The notes beneath the pieces were generated by a model. It was not told the origin of the DNA and made no database searches. It saw nothing but the letters and a program-made list of their open reading frames with translations. Shown in pieces: positions 13,419 to 26,682 of a DNA stretch of 60,000 bases. Numbering within the stretch: the first letter of the stretch is position 1; each line of letters begins with the position of its first letter. Both the position numbers and the translations under genes were made by a program. The DNA comes from Neocallimastix lanati (nom. inval.). Taxonomy: Eukaryota > Neocallimastigomycota > Neocallimastigomycetes > Neocallimastigales > Neocallimastigaceae. The stretch is taken from assembly GCA_016946835.1 (NCBI GenBank), contig JACVTC010000104.1, positions 291,001 through 351,000 of the forward strand, written 5' to 3'.

Positions 13419-13673
13419 TTTGGAAATGAAGATCCTGATGAAATCATTGATTATGATATTTTCAATAAATATCACGCTTTCCTCAGCCATTATAACCATA
13501 TTTATTTAAATGTTTTTTACGAAATATTATTTTTCTTATTGGAATCTTGTAAATGGTATACCACAATAAATGATTCATATTCCATGCCATATAAATCTGG
13601 TTGTGATAAATGGTGTGTGCTCTATAATTATTATTTTTTTTTAAGTTTATTATTTAATCTATTATTTAAATAA
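13419..13673 (+). other. 84-codon coding-like frame, unrecognised
   Basis: The frame opens after a TAA, has no ATG near its start and ends at TAA. It contains FGNEDPDEIIDYDIFNKYH and, further on, ESCKWYTTINDSYSMPYKSG followed by CDKW. Its use of Cys, Trp, Pro, His and Gly is unlike chance translation of this DNA, which gives mostly Ile, Asn, Lys, Phe and Tyr. It could be a transposon or pseudogene relic or an exon of an undetected gene. No family was recognised. Confidence 0.3.
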
Positions 13674-15173
13674 TTACAACAATAACAATAACAATAATTA
13701 TTATTATGACTTTTCCTTTTTTCTTATTTTTATTTTTTAATTTTTTTCTCAATATTTCATATCTTTTTCATTACCAGATAATTTAATTTATTAATATTAA
13801 TAATTATAAAAAAAAAAAAAAAATTATAATTTTATAAAATTAAATATTTTTGAAATTTAAAGATACCTAAATTATTTTTATAGTAAGACATTATATTTTT
13901 TCAAAAAAAAAATATTATATATGTATATTTTTGGTTCGGTAATGAAACTAAACAAAGAGCTTCAAAGATCAAAATTTTATTATAATTAACTTTTATTTAT
14001 AATTATTTGATCATTTTAGATTTTTTTTAATAGATAGTTTAGTAAATATAATAATTTTTAATTTTAGCAATAATTATACTTCAATAATTAACATTAGATT
14101 AATCATTATGTCTTATAGTATCAAAATTTAATTGATTCTGTTAAAATGGTCTATATTTAACTTATTTTTCCGAATATATATGAATATAATAAAGTATTGT
14201 CTTTTTCTAATACTTGATAGTTTTCTAAAATTATTAATTGAATGTTTATTTATCTTTAACTTTTTTTTCTTTTCTTTTCTTTGTTTAATTAATTAAAATA
14301 ATGAAAAAAAAATATTTTAATTTTTCTTTTCATAATATTTTAATATAAAAATTGTAAAAAAAATTTTTTTCTTAAAAGTTTCATACCCTATTACTAATAA
14401 ATTTTTAGATACGTCACACCACCATAATTTTTAAAGAAATAAAAGATATTTAAAGTTTAATAAAATTATAAAATATTTACAAAATATATATTATAAGATA
14501 AAAATATTAATAAATAAGTTAATAAGAAGAAATATATAAAGAAAAAAGGTTTTTATTTATTAATATATATTTATGTACATTCATCAGAATTTCCTATATT
14601 AATTAGACTTATTTATCATCTTTTTTTTATAGAGACCAAAAAAAATAGTAATAATTATTATTACACTCAATAATTTATTAATACCCAAATTTAATTAAAA
14701 TTAGCTATACTTATATTTTTAATAATTAATAACTTAAATTATTTATAATCTAAAAAATGATATTATTATTTAAAAATTAATTTTTAAATTTTCCTATAAT
14801 AAATTAAATAAATAAATCATTTAGATTTAATTCATGTATTTAATTAAATAAAAATAATAAATATCAAATAAATATATATTTGAAATTAAATGAACTTTAC
14901 TATTAAAAAAATTATTATATAAAAAAAATTTTTCAATATTGTTTATCTTTATTAATTGATACATGAAATTTATATTTATTATAATAAAATAATAATAATA
15001 AAGTCAATACTAAATTAATTTTGATATCCATTCTGAGAAATTTGTATACATTTTATAATTCATTTTTAATTTGATAATACATGTATATTAAGTATTTAAC
15101 TAATTTCAATACCAATATATATTATAAAATGAAATTGATAGAAAAAAAAAATATATATATATATATATATTTA

Positions 15174-15218
<45 letters not shown>

Positions 15219-16256
15219 TTTATTAAGATTTAATTAAATTTGGTTTATGTATTGTTATTTGATCGCTTGATTTAGATCAATAAAAAAAGATACTATAAAC
15301 ATACATATAATTATTATTATATCTTCTTTTTAAACTTTATTTTGATTTTTAATTTCTTTATATTTATTATTGTTATACAATTTTCTATAAATGCATGTAC
15401 CTGTACTTATTTTTTCCTTTATAATATTTGTACTGTTGTGTACATTTTTTTTAAAAAAAAAAAAAAAAATAAGATTTGAAGAAATAATTTAAATTATAAA
15501 ATACAAATTTAATAATTAAAATCACATAAAAAAATTAATTTATTAAATTCTTTATCTTGGTGAAATAAAATAATATATAAACACTATTATAAGTTTATTC
15601 TTATTAATCATATATTTATTATATTCAAAAAATTATTAATTATTAAAGTTGAATTTTTTATTATACCCAAACTACAATTTCAAATATACATTTTGATAAT
15701 TATTTAAATTAACAAATGTTATTAAATAATATATATATTATTAAATTTAAACTATAAAAAATCCCTATGTTCATATTTAATCTTTTTAAATTTTAATACT
15801 AATAATAATATTATTATTAGAATTTCAATTTTAATAATATAAAAATTACTAAGATTATTTTTTGAATGGATGGAAAAAAAACATCCTATATACATTTATT
15901 ATTAATAATTATATAATAAGATTTTAATTAAATTATATATATTATTTATTAATTTTATATACATGTAAATATATGGTTATTATAAACTTTAGAATTATTA
16001 GTTTAGAATAATTCTTTTATTTATTATTATTTTATTATTTAATAATTATATATATACTTTTTTTTTTTTGATAATTATATCTATTGACATAAATAATCGT
16101 AATTTTATAGATTTCATTTATATAACATTTAATTTATTATATGTGGAAATATTGAATAAATTGCATTTTAATTAGAAGTATAAATTTTATATACTAAATA
16201 TATATACAAAGTAAAATAATTATTATTTCTATATAATGTATATTTCATTTAATGTG

Positions 16257-16292
<36 letters not shown>

Positions 16293-16500
16293 TAAAAAAA
16301 AAAAAAAATTGATGCATATATAAATCAAAATTTCTTCTTTTTTCCTTGTTTTTTTTTTTTTTTTTTTTTTTTTTTTATTAAATTTATTTTGATATTTATT
16401 TATTATTTAAATATTTTATTTCTAGAAAAATATTATAGTATACACATATATAAATATATTTTTTTAGTTTTTTTATTTGTACATTCAGTACATCCAAAGC

Positions 16501-16510
16501 GTGTTAACAC
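16501..16510. promoter_or_regulatory. Palindrome GTGTTAACAC upstream of transporter gene
   Basis: This perfect 10-bp palindrome lies in a G+C-richer patch (16480-16530) about 520 bp upstream of the VIT1/CCC1 start codon. Such islands are rare in the surrounding DNA. A transcription-factor site is possible, but nothing identifies the factor. Confidence 0.2.
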
Positions 16511-17030
16511 ACATTATTATTAGACCACATTTATCCTTTTTTTTTTTTTTTTTTTTAATTTTTTTTATTTTTTCTTTTTTTTAAATAAAAGTCACCATAT
16601 ATAACAAAAATAATAAAATAAAATAGAATAAAATAAAAATCATAATAAAATATAAAAATTTTTATATAATATTAATTTATAACATAAAAAAAAAAAAATA
16701 AATATATATTATATATATATCAAAAGAACCAAGATAAAAAAATATATATTTATAAAAAAAATATATAAAATTATAAAATTCAAAAAAAGAAATAAAACAT
16801 TTTATTATTTAATAAAAATACTGAATATATCAAAATAATAATAATAATAATAATAATAATTTTTTGTATTATATTAATTTTTTAAAATACTTGTATTTTA
16901 AATATACTCAATTAAACTTACTTTTATGAATATATATTATAAAAGAAATCTATTTATAAAAAATTTAAACTTAAAGTAGAAAAAACATAATAATAATTAT
17001 ATATATATTTATCTATTTACTATAAATAAA

Positions 17031-18029
17031 ATGACTGATTCAAATAACATTATTGTTAAATCAAATGTTGATGATTATGGAGAAACTAGTCATTTATTAT
17101 TAGACAATAATACGAGTAATGACTACGATGCAATTAATGAAGCATATTTTGAACAACCTTCTGTAGGCAGTTTTATGCCAAGTTTTGGCCATGTTCATTA
17201 TAGGTAAGAAAATAAAGTAATTTCTTTTGATAATATAATTTGATAAATATTTAAAGAATTTCGTTTAAAATGTCAATTATTGCTATTATCAATTAAAAAA
17301 AGTAAATATTTATACTATAAAATTGCTTTTAAAATAAATAAATAATAAATAAATAAATAATAAATATAAATAAATATTACATAGATATTTTTTAATAAAA
17401 TTTATTATAAAATTTGTGGGGAAAATTGGATTTTGAATTTAATATATTTTCATAAAAAAAAATTTTTTTTAGAAAACTAAAATAATAAATTTATTGATAA
17501 TAAAATAATAAATAAATATATATATAAACAAACCTGCTTTTAGAAATATTCAGATAATAAAAAATTTAATAAGAAATTACATGAAATTTAATGATACATA
17601 TTAAATGGAAAATCATTCATTTTTTTTTTTTTAAAAAAAAAAATAAATAATTTTTATAATAAAATTATTGTATTGAAATAGCAATGCAATTAAATAAACA
17701 ACATAACTAAATTGTATTTATTGTATATATTATTGTATACTTTATTTTATGTTTATAATATTAAAATTCATCTTAATTTTTTTTTTTTAAATAAATAAAA
17801 AAAAAAAAAAAAAATAGTCAAAGAGCTCCATGGTTAAGAGCTGCTATTCTTGGATTAAATGATGGATTAGTTTCAACTTCCTCAACAATGCTTGGTGTTG
17901 GTGGTGGAAGTAGTAATAATGGTGCTATGTTTCTTGCTGGTGTTGCAGCTTTAGTTGCTGGTTCTTTGTCTATGGCATGTGGTAAGTTATAAATATTTAT
18001 TTTTATAAATAGTTTTTTAATCTTTTTTT

Positions 18030-18062
<33 letters not shown>

Positions 18063-19228
18063 TAAAATAAAAATAATTAATGTTTGAATTATAAAAGAAT
18101 TACCCCACAAATTTAATTTAATATATCAAAAAAATTTTAATTTTATTTAATTAAAAAAAAAATTTATTAAATTAAATTTATATATTTATAATATATTATT
18201 AATACATTACTATATTTATTACATAATAATAAATGTTTTTGATTTTAATAAAATTTAAATTAATATTAAAAATTAATTATATTATCAATAATAAAATAAA
18301 ATAAAATAATGTTAATTTAGGTGAATATGTATCAGTATCATCACAAAAAGATGCTGAAGAGGCAGATTTAGAAAAAGAACGTGAAGAACATTTGAAAGGC
18401 CCATTAGTATGTGCCAAATAAATATAATAATTAATTAAACAATAAATAAAAAAGAAATAAAAAAAATAATTAAATATTTATATATATTTATATAAATATT
18501 AATAGCACAGACAAAGAGAATTAGAAGAACTTCGTGATATTTATATTGAAAAAGGGTTATCAGCAAAATTAGCGACTGAAGTTGCTCAACAATTAACAAC
18601 AGATGATATAGAAGAGGTTGTAAGAATTCATGCTAGAGATGAACTTGGTATTAATATTAATTCATTAGCTAATCCATTACAAGCTAGTATTGTATCTGCC
18701 TTCACATTCTTTTCTGGTGGTATTGTTCCCTTTATATGTAAATATTTTATATAAATAAAAATTATTTTTAAAGTTTTTTAAATGAATTTGAAATATATAT
18801 TTAAATTTAATAATAATTTTAATAAATTTAATATTATATGATTTATAATTAAATATTCAATATTGTTATAATAATAATTAGCATGTTCATTTATAGATGA
18901 TTTTAATTTAAGGGTTTTGGTTCTTTTTGTAGTATCATTATTATTATTATTATTATTTGGTGCTATTGGTGCTATTTTAGGTGGTGCTCCAGTTTTTAAA
19001 GTATGAAATAAAATCTTCTATGATATTTTATTATATAAAAATATATTAATTATCTATTATAATTATTTTGATAATTAATTTAATTATTCCTTTTGCTATT
19101 TTTAAATTTTTATTTTAATTTATTTTAACATAATTAAAAAGGCTTCTATGAGAGTTTTAATTGGTGGCATTGTTGCTATGGCTGGTTCATTTGGCATTGG
19201 TAAACTTTTCAACGTTGATATTCCATAA
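17031..19228 (+). CDS. VIT1/CCC1-family vacuolar iron/manganese transporter
   Basis: Six exons join in frame: 17031-17203, 17818-17981, 18321-18406, 18506-18737, 18882-19000 and 19142-19228 (stop TAA), giving 286 residues. Introns are 614, 339, 99, 144 and 141 bp with GT-AG ends. After about 55 polar residues the protein has two membrane helices. The first contains AILGLNDGLVSTSSTMLGVG, whose Asp at residue 73 matches the conserved acidic position of the family. The second runs into GEYVSVSSQKDAEEADLEKE. A Glu-rich cytosolic domain (about 114-195) follows, the known metal-binding module between helices 2 and 3. Three more helices then fill 200-280. This five-helix plan and the length match VIT1 and yeast Ccc1, which move cytosolic Fe2+ or Mn2+ into the vacuole. 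Substrate preference cannot be read from sequence. The start is the first ATG, after AT-only leader. Confidence 0.93.
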
Positions 19229-20940
19229 AATTCTCTTTTTATATAATTAAAAAAATTTAAGATAACAGAAAAGTAATCTTTAATATTTAATAATATTAAT
19301 TAATTATAAATACTATAAATATAATTAATATTATTTTTAATAATATATAAATCAAAAAAAAAAAAAAAATTCATTAATGTTAGTAATTAATGATTTTTTT
19401 TTTTTTTTTATTTTATCATAATATATATAAAAATATATAATTAAATAATTTTGTTATTATTAAATATAAATAAATAATTTTGTTATTATTAAATATAATT
19501 AAAAAACATAATTAAAAAACTATCAATTTTAAATAATTGATTTTAACCATTGGAATTATAATATATATCAAAAATATTTTAATACTATTATTATTTTTTT
19601 TATTTAATAAAATAAAAAAGTTATATATTAAACATGTATAATTGATGATTTAATTTATTAATATTTTTTTTTTATTATTTATATGGTAAAAATAATGTAA
19701 AAATAATATATATTTTTTTGAAAATATTTAATTATTAATTTATTCTTCTTACTATATTCATTTGAATTTTTGGAAAATTAAAAAATATAATAATTGAAAA
19801 ATAAATATATTATTATGAGTTAATTATACAAAAAAAAAAAAAAAAAAAAAATTGATAATGAAATGATAAAATAAAATAAATTAATTATAATAATTATTAA
19901 AAAATAAGAAGTTTAAGGTAAATAAAAAAAATAAAAATAAAAATAAAAAAAAAAAAAAAAAAAATTAAAAAAAAAATAAAAAAAAAAAGTTTAAAAAACA
20001 ATCTTAAAAATTAATAATTAATATTATTTGAATATTAATTAATTAAATATTCATTAATAATAAGAATCGAATGATCAAATATAACCAATAACCATATTAT
20101 ATATATAATTAAAATAAGTTATAAATTACTTTAAAATTACATTATTAATCTTTGACTCATAGAATAATTTTAAAATTGGTAACTTAAAAATATAAAAATA
20201 TATATAGATATAGTCTATTACTATTATATTATTCAAAAAAAAAAAAAAAAAAATTGATAATTAAAATATGAAGTATATATATTCTTATAAATAAATAACA
20301 TTAAATAGAATATATAAATTACTATTATTGAATTATATTAATGAAACTCATACTAGAATTGTTAGAATTATTACCTAATCCATAATTACAAAATTTCAAT
20401 ATTATTTTATTTTATGTAATAATGTCTTTATATTTGTTTAATAATAATAATAAAAAAAAAAAATAAGAAATAATTATATGTAATATTATATATATGAAAA
20501 ATAATAATTTTATCTTATTTTATTAATTTTTAAAACTATCATTTTTAAATTACTGCTATTGTAAAAATTCATTATTTATTAAGGATTTAGAATAAAGATT
20601 AGATATAGTAAAAATCCACATAAAATAAAATAAAATAAAATTAAAATGAAATAAAATTAAAATGAAATAAAATTAAAATGAAATAAAATTGAAATGAAAT
20701 AGAATAAAATATGTTTTCAATATTTGTTTTTCATTTTTTTAGGTTTTTAAGTATACATATCACTTTTTTTAATAATATCAAAATCTATTCTTTATAAATT
20801 TTAATTTTATTATTAATTTCTAATATAAATTCTAAATAATACTTTTTTTTTAAGAAATTAAATAAATTTATTTTATATCTGAAAAAAATTTTTCTTTTTC
20901 TAATAATTTTTTTAGAAATATTTATTATTAATTTTTTTTT
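19229..20940. other. 3' flank and AT-rich intergenic DNA
   Basis: This contains the transporter's 3' untranslated region and AT repeats: poly-A at 19830-19850 and 19947-19964, and at about 20610-20710 a degenerate 18-bp unit (AAATGAAATAAAATTA-like). No gene-like frame was seen. Confidence 0.6.
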
Positions 20941-20944
20941 ATAT

Positions 20945-21401
20945 TAATAAAAATAATTGATTTATTTATAAATTGCATATATTTATGAAAATTCACGTGT
21001 TTTGTTCTCTTTTTTTTTAAAATTTGAAATTGAAAATTTGAAATAAAATTAAAAATTAATTTCATTTTAAAGGCTAAAAGTTTTATGACATTTTATTATT
21101 AAAGTTTTTAATTTTTTTTTTGTTTTTAAATGAATTTTTAGATTTTTTTTTTTTTTTTACACTCATCTTTTTTATTAATAATTCATTTGTTTTTTATTTA
21201 AATTAATAATAATAAAAATTATTGATTTATTTGTAAATTGCATATATTTATGAAAATTCACGTGTTTTGTTCTCTTTTTTTTTAAAATTTGAAATTGAAA
21301 ATTTGAAATAAAATTAAAAATTAATTTCATTTTAAAGGCTATAAGTTTTATGACATTTTATTATTAAAGTTTTTAATTATTTTGTTTTTAAATGAATTTT
21401 T

Positions 21402-21442
<41 letters not shown>

Positions 21443-21480
21443 TTCATCTTTTTTATTAATAATCCATTTGTTTAACATTT
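20945..21480. repeat. Tandem duplication, unit about 265 bp
   Basis: The block at about 20945-21208 is repeated at about 21210-21475. Both copies carry TTGCATATATTTATGAAAAT, TCACGTGTTTTGTTCTC, TTAAAATTTGAAATTGAAAA, AAAGGCT.TAAGTTTTATGAC and CATCTTTTTTATTAATAAT in the same order and spacing. The copies differ at few positions, so the duplication is fairly recent. A third, partial CACGTGT-containing fragment sits at 21500-21550. No coding potential is visible. It abuts the transposon relics to its right. Confidence 0.85.
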
Positions 21481-21599
21481 TTTAATAATAAAAAAATATT
21501 TTTATGTAAATTATTCATGTACATAAATTTATGTACATTCACGTGTATCATTCATATTATATTTTAGTTATTTTTAAAATAGAAAAATGAAGTAAAATT

Positions 21600-22560
21600 C
21601 ATTTTACTACGACCTGAAGAATTCGAGCCTAGGAATTTATAAATGAAAATGCCAAGCTTTTAATTTTTTAAATCTGTGGAAGAAATTAGTTCATTATTAT
21701 TGTTTTTAATAGGATTAGAGACTGTGAAAAATTGATTATTTATTTTTGCATTCTTTTCTACTCATTTCCGTGCTTTCCTATGATCATTTTTAAGATCTAA
21801 CTAACAACCAATTTTTAATCTAATATAAATATTCTTTTTTTTCCAGAATTCGTTACATTTTTTAATGAATTGATTCACATAAGTCTATCATACAAGTCAA
21901 CAATTTTAGCAAATTCATTGAAATTAATTGCTAATTTATAACCCTTGATTTGTTTATATTTTATATATTTTTTACCTTTTTGAAGACAATAAATCTTACA
22001 GGACATTCTAAACATCACTTTTCTGATTTCTGTTGAAGATATAATAGATAAATCCTTAGAAATGAAATTAGTAGTATTGATGAACTTTTCAACTATAACA
22101 TCTGTTGAAAGTTCTCAACTAAAAGAATTAAGATTAGGTATATTGGGAGCATTAAGATTATGATGGCCATTTATAGAAATTACTAAATTAGTTGAACTGA
22201 GATTTGCTGAGTTTTGTATTATTGGATGTTTTATTTAGATGTTAAATTTTTTGTTTTAAAAAATACTGAAAAGAAATCCTATGATACCATTTGGAACATT
22301 TACAATATGAAATTTTAACTCCTGATATTGCTTTTTCAACTACTTTTTTCAAATTTTTTGCGGTTAAAATTTGGAGTGTGTACTTTTATCCTGAAGAGAA
22401 ACTATCATTGAATGTAGTAAATCTTTTCACTGACAAAATATTATCCATAATTTTTTTTTTTTTTTTTTTTACGTCAAGAATGAATAAATTTCTTCAATTT
22501 AGCATTTGTCCATGAGTGTATATCGCGGATAAAAATCAACCTTGTGTTGTCAATAGATGT
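21600..22560 (-). pseudogene. Decayed transposon-like protein gene, unassigned
   Basis: The minus strand reads in broken frames with strong coding composition: LTAKNLKKVVEKAISGVK and SYCKCSKWYHRI near 22370-22270, then SANLSSTNLVISINGHHN, then SSTEIRKVMFRMSCKIYCL, QIKGYKLAINFNEFAKIV and DLYDRLM near 22090-21890. Several stops and shifts break it. It sits immediately beyond the 3' poly(A) tail of the LINE at 22583-24122, so the LINE may have inserted into it. It may equally be the ORF1 of a related element. No family is certain. Confidence 0.5.
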
Positions 22561-22580
22561 TCCATAACAGTAAGAATCCC

Positions 22581-22582
<2 letters not shown>

Positions 22583-22620
<38 letters not shown>

Positions 22621-24122
22621 CTTAGAGAAAACTTTATTTAATTTATAATAATTATATTAAAATTCCATGATTTAAGTGAAAAAATAATATACAAGAAATG
22701 AAATATTATATATTACATAATTATAAAAGTGCATTAGAAGCAATAGTATCTAACTTTTCCCATTCATCGATGATAACACCACGTCTATTATTGCGAGTAA
22801 TAATTTCTGTATTAGTGTTATCAACCGAATCTGTATCAGATCTTTCACAGGGAGGTTAAAATCCACGCCTTATCATTTTGACGTCGATTCTCTTAGTAAC
22901 GGTAGATTCAATAGATTCAACAGAATACCATTTCATCATCAATCTAAAAGATCAACAAATTAATGGTATTACGTTTGTTAGAAACTCCGCAATCCCCATA
23001 AAATACGGAACAGTCGACGAAATTGAACTTTATTTAAAAATATTGTCAACTAATTGTCTTTATTCCCCATCATTAAGTTTTAATTTTTTTATATATTGAA
23101 CGCCCGCCAAGAAGAGTACTCAATATAAAATAATAAATATTATTATCATAATCCTTTTCTGAATCTAAAGAAACATCCAAGGACTTTTGTTCAATTATCA
23201 TTGCAAACTTCAAAAAGATATCATCTAGAAAAGGTAGAGATTTATTTCTGTAATTTTCCAATTCTTTACAGGAAAGATCCAGTGAGAAAAGTTAGGTACA
23301 CTAACACCACATCAAGGGCAACATTTAGGGCAATCTTCTGAGACTATTTTTCTTTTAATGGAAATACTAATGTCAAATTTAAAACCACACCTAATTGATA
23401 CTTATGATATTGAAATGTTAAGTTTTTGATTTCTGAAATCAATCCAAAATCATTCTCCTTGTAAATAATTGCTTTTTTAGCTTTTGAGAGTTTTGAAGAC
23501 ATCTCTTTCCCAATAAAACTTTTTTATTTCACTTGTTTTTTAATCATTTAATTTCTTATCCAAAGTTCTTGATTCTTTAGTCCATAAGTAATGTGACATA
23601 GTAGGAATATTATTAGTGAGATGATTAATAATACATGATGAGTTTTTCCATTTTCTAAAGCAGCGTAATTGAGATATAGCACGGATAGCTGAAAGAGGAG
23701 GTATTCTCAATTCACGAGTAATATCATAGAGACTAACATAAGAATTACGAGATTTAAATCCATAACTCCAATAAAGTTCTCTATTAATAATTTTTTGAGC
23801 TTTAGATCATCTACTTTTATTTAAACCAAAGAGAGGAGCATAATATATAACAAGACTAAGAATAAACGAAATTAAAACATATTTCTTCAATGGGAGAGGA
23901 ATAGATTTATTAATAAGAAATCGAAAGTACGAATTTAATTTGACATTAAAATTACTGTTTAATTTGGATTGTATAGGTTTCAATGATAAAGATTTATCAA
24001 AAGGAATACCAAGATAAGTATAGTTGTCAGTTTTAGGTAATTTGTTACTACCAATAAAGAAAGATGGATCTTCATAATTTATTGGTTTAACAATGTTAAT
24101 CAGTGAGAGAGCTCCAGTGAAA
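22583..24122 (-). mobile_element. 5'-truncated non-LTR retrotransposon (LINE)
   Basis: Read on the minus strand, the element opens inside the reverse transcriptase C-terminal region: YTYLGIPFDKSLSLKPIQSK, then PLPLKKYVLISFILSLVIYY, then WSYGFKSRNSYVSLYDITRE and LRIPPLSAIRAISQLRCFRK. The zf-RVT zinc motif follows near 23330-23270 (DCPKCCP*CG ... FSHWIF), then a C-terminal stretch ending NRRGVIIDEWEKLD. An AATAAA signal at 22638-22633 precedes a 35-base poly(A) tail (22617-22583). Lack of the 5' two thirds, plus signal and tail, is the classic mark of target-primed reverse transcription. Stops and frameshifts make it inactive. No target-site duplication was found by eye. Confidence 0.85.
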
Positions 24123-24756
24123 TATCATTTCTATAATGAACTATTGATTACAAATAAATAAAATTGAAAATTAATAGGAAATAAAATACTAAAAACTAAG
24201 AAATATAAATATAAATAAAAAATATAAAAAAATAAAGATAGAAAAATTAAAAAAAAAAAAAAAAAGAAAAAAGAAATTTAAAATAATTAAAATAATAGAA
24301 AGGTTTCTCTTTGTTCTTATTGCAGTAACTGATAAATATTTAAGTAAAATAAACCACTTATTTATTTTGTTATAATGAATAATCTTTATTTTTTTTTTTT
24401 TTATATATTTTTTGAACTATTGTTTTTCTTTTCAATTAATAAAGCTCCATATAACATAATATTTTTCTGTTGAATAATCATATATTAGCTAAAATGTATA
24501 GGTAAATAAAATGTTAGTAGTGAAATACTATAAAAAAAAAAATTCACATCTGTTAAATGAAGTCTTAAATATAAGCTTTGGAGAGAATTAATCTCCTATA
24601 TTTTCATTTTATAATTGCTACATAAGAATTTAAATAATACTATAGAAAAATACATATACAAAATAATGCTAATATGAAAAAAATAAAAATATAATGGATT
24701 CATTACAATGATTGTAAGAAGAAACTACAAGATTTAATTAATTATATAAACTCTAA

Positions 24757-25026
24757 TGTTACTACATATCTAGTTTAAAACAATATCAAGCATCAGGTTT
24801 CACTTTCTACAGTCTTTCATTATTCCAATTTTCTCTTTTTTGTACTAGAAGCCACCTTAGAAAGGATAACCATCGACTATCATCAGAATTACAGAAAAAT
24901 ATAATTAGTACACCTGTTATAAACTATTCTTTTTCCATCAACCATGGATGGACCTGGAAAAATAGTTCATATCATTGGGTATATATATTGGAAATATTAT
25001 TTATTATTTTTAAACCTTTCATTTAA
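24757..25026 (+). other. 89-codon coding-like frame, unrecognised
   Basis: The frame opens after a TAA, lacks a convincing start and ends at TAA. It contains KQYQASGFTFYSLSLFQFSL, FCTRSHLRKDNHRLSSELQK and YSFSINHGWTWKNSSYHWVY. Richness in Trp, His, Ser and Gly marks it as former coding sequence rather than chance. An alternative reading in another frame, MDGPGKIVHII at 24944, ends at a GTATAT that could be a donor. It is probably a transposon relic beside the LINE. Confidence 0.3.
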
Positions 25027-25029
25027 TAT

Positions 25030-25728
25030 ATACAGATATTTCTTTTTTTTTAATTTTTTCGCAGTAATTTTTTTTTTTTTTTTAAAAAAAAATCATCAAT
25101 TTTATAATATAGCATATACATTTATTTTAATAGCAAAAAATAAAAAAAAAAAAAATTTAATAAATTATTTATATTATTTATATATGCTTCAATTAGTTAT
25201 CACGTTTATCATACATTTCTATTTATCTTTTTATAATAAATTAATAACAATAATTCTCTTTGTTTAATTATTCTCAAAGTATCAAGAAAAGAGACTCAGA
25301 AATATGAAAATAAAAAAAAAGCATAAAGTCATTCAAAAAACTATTCAAAAAAACGAGAAGCAAGAAGCCCTTTCTAAACTAGTAAAAATATTTCCTTTGA
25401 AATAAAAATTATAATTCTAATATACTTTGATGAGTTTATTTTAATTCCCTTTCATTTTTATAAAGAAATACTTTTACAATAAAATATAAAATCCTTTAAT
25501 GTATATAAAAATTTAATATTAAAAAATTCTTATTTATTAAAATTCAAAATTTAATGTTTTTTATTTTATTTTTTTTTTTTATTTTATTTTTTTTTTTTTT
25601 ATTTTTTTTTTTATTTAAATTTTTAAATTACTATTTATTATTTAATATTAATCATTTAAATAGTGAAAAACAATTTTAAAATAAAATAAAATATTATTAT
25701 TTATTATTATTTTTTATTTAATTTTTCA

Positions 25729-25761
<33 letters not shown>

Positions 25762-25766
25762 AAAGA

Positions 25767-25812
<46 letters not shown>

Positions 25813-26492
25813 GATCATAAAAAAAAAATTATGATTTTTTGAATATGCATTTTTATTAATATTTATACAATTATTAATAAAATATAGTAAATGCAATTTT
25901 AATTATATATATATATAAAAAAGCGGGGGCTAACAAAGAATAAAATTTTTTTTATTTTTTTTTATTTTTTCTTTTTTTTTCTTTTTTTTCTTTTTTTTTT
26001 ATATATATATTTAATTTATTTATTTATTCTTAATATTTAAAACTTTATTTTGCTTGCGTATAATTGTTCTTTTAATGTTTAATATTTTACTTGTACGTAA
26101 TTGATGTTATACTTTTTTTATTTTTATTTTTTAATTTTTTCTAATAATTTTATTATTATTATTATTGTTATTACTATTATTATTATTATCATTATTTTTA
26201 ATTTTTTCTATTTATTTATTTATTTTTGTGTGTGTGCTTTTTTTTTTTTTTTTAACTTTTTTTTTTAAAAAAAATTAGATAGAAATTTTTATCAGTTAGT
26301 TTTTTTTTTTTTTTTTAATTACTTTTAATTTTTAAATGTTATAATTATTTATCCAAACATAATAAACGATTAAGAAAAAAAAAAAATAATAAAACTAATG
26401 TAAAAAGGAGAAAAAAAAAATATAAGTGGATAAATAATAATAATATATACAAAAAAAAAAAAAAAGAAAAAAAAAAAAAGAAAATATTTTTG

Positions 26493-26544
<52 letters not shown>

Positions 26545-26549
26545 TAAAT

Positions 26550-26582
<33 letters not shown>

Positions 26583-26680
26583 GCTTTTTTTTTTTTTTTT
26601 TTTTTTTCACAATTAATAATATTTATTATAATTTTTATATTTATATTTATTTTATTTTATTAATTTATTATTATTATTAT
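25030..26680. other. AT-rich DNA, 3' flank of the CBS/PB1 gene
   Basis: This holds poly-T and poly-A runs, (ATT)n at about 25770-25800, and a (TTTTG)n pentamer array at about 26555-26583. The frames that cross it are Lys or Phe homopolymers. The part next to 26683 must include the 3' untranslated region of the minus-strand gene. Confidence 0.6.
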
Positions 26681-26682
26681 TT

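Larger units (their letters stand above)
11280..17030. other. AT-rich DNA, no confident gene
   Basis: Apart from an unassigned frame at 13419-13673 and a short palindrome at 16501-16510, this holds only AT DNA. It has poly-T runs (12629-12656 and 15178-15213 among others), (ATT)n near 16260-16292 and poly-A. The last few hundred bases must include the promoter and 5' leader of the transporter gene at 17031. Confidence 0.6.

Noticed and set aside
22291-22515. 74-residue plus-strand frame MEHLQYEILTPD...
   Set aside because: The minus strand here carries the coding-like relic, and the plus frame runs through a poly-T tract as poly-Phe.
22878-23099. 73-residue plus-strand frame
   Set aside because: It overlaps the LINE antisense; zinc-finger, C-terminal and poly(A) evidence place the element on the minus strand.
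26395-26610. 71-residue Lys/Phe minus-strand frame starting near the CBS/PB1 stop codon
   Set aside because: It is made only of homopolymer Lys and Phe tracts from poly-A and poly-T.
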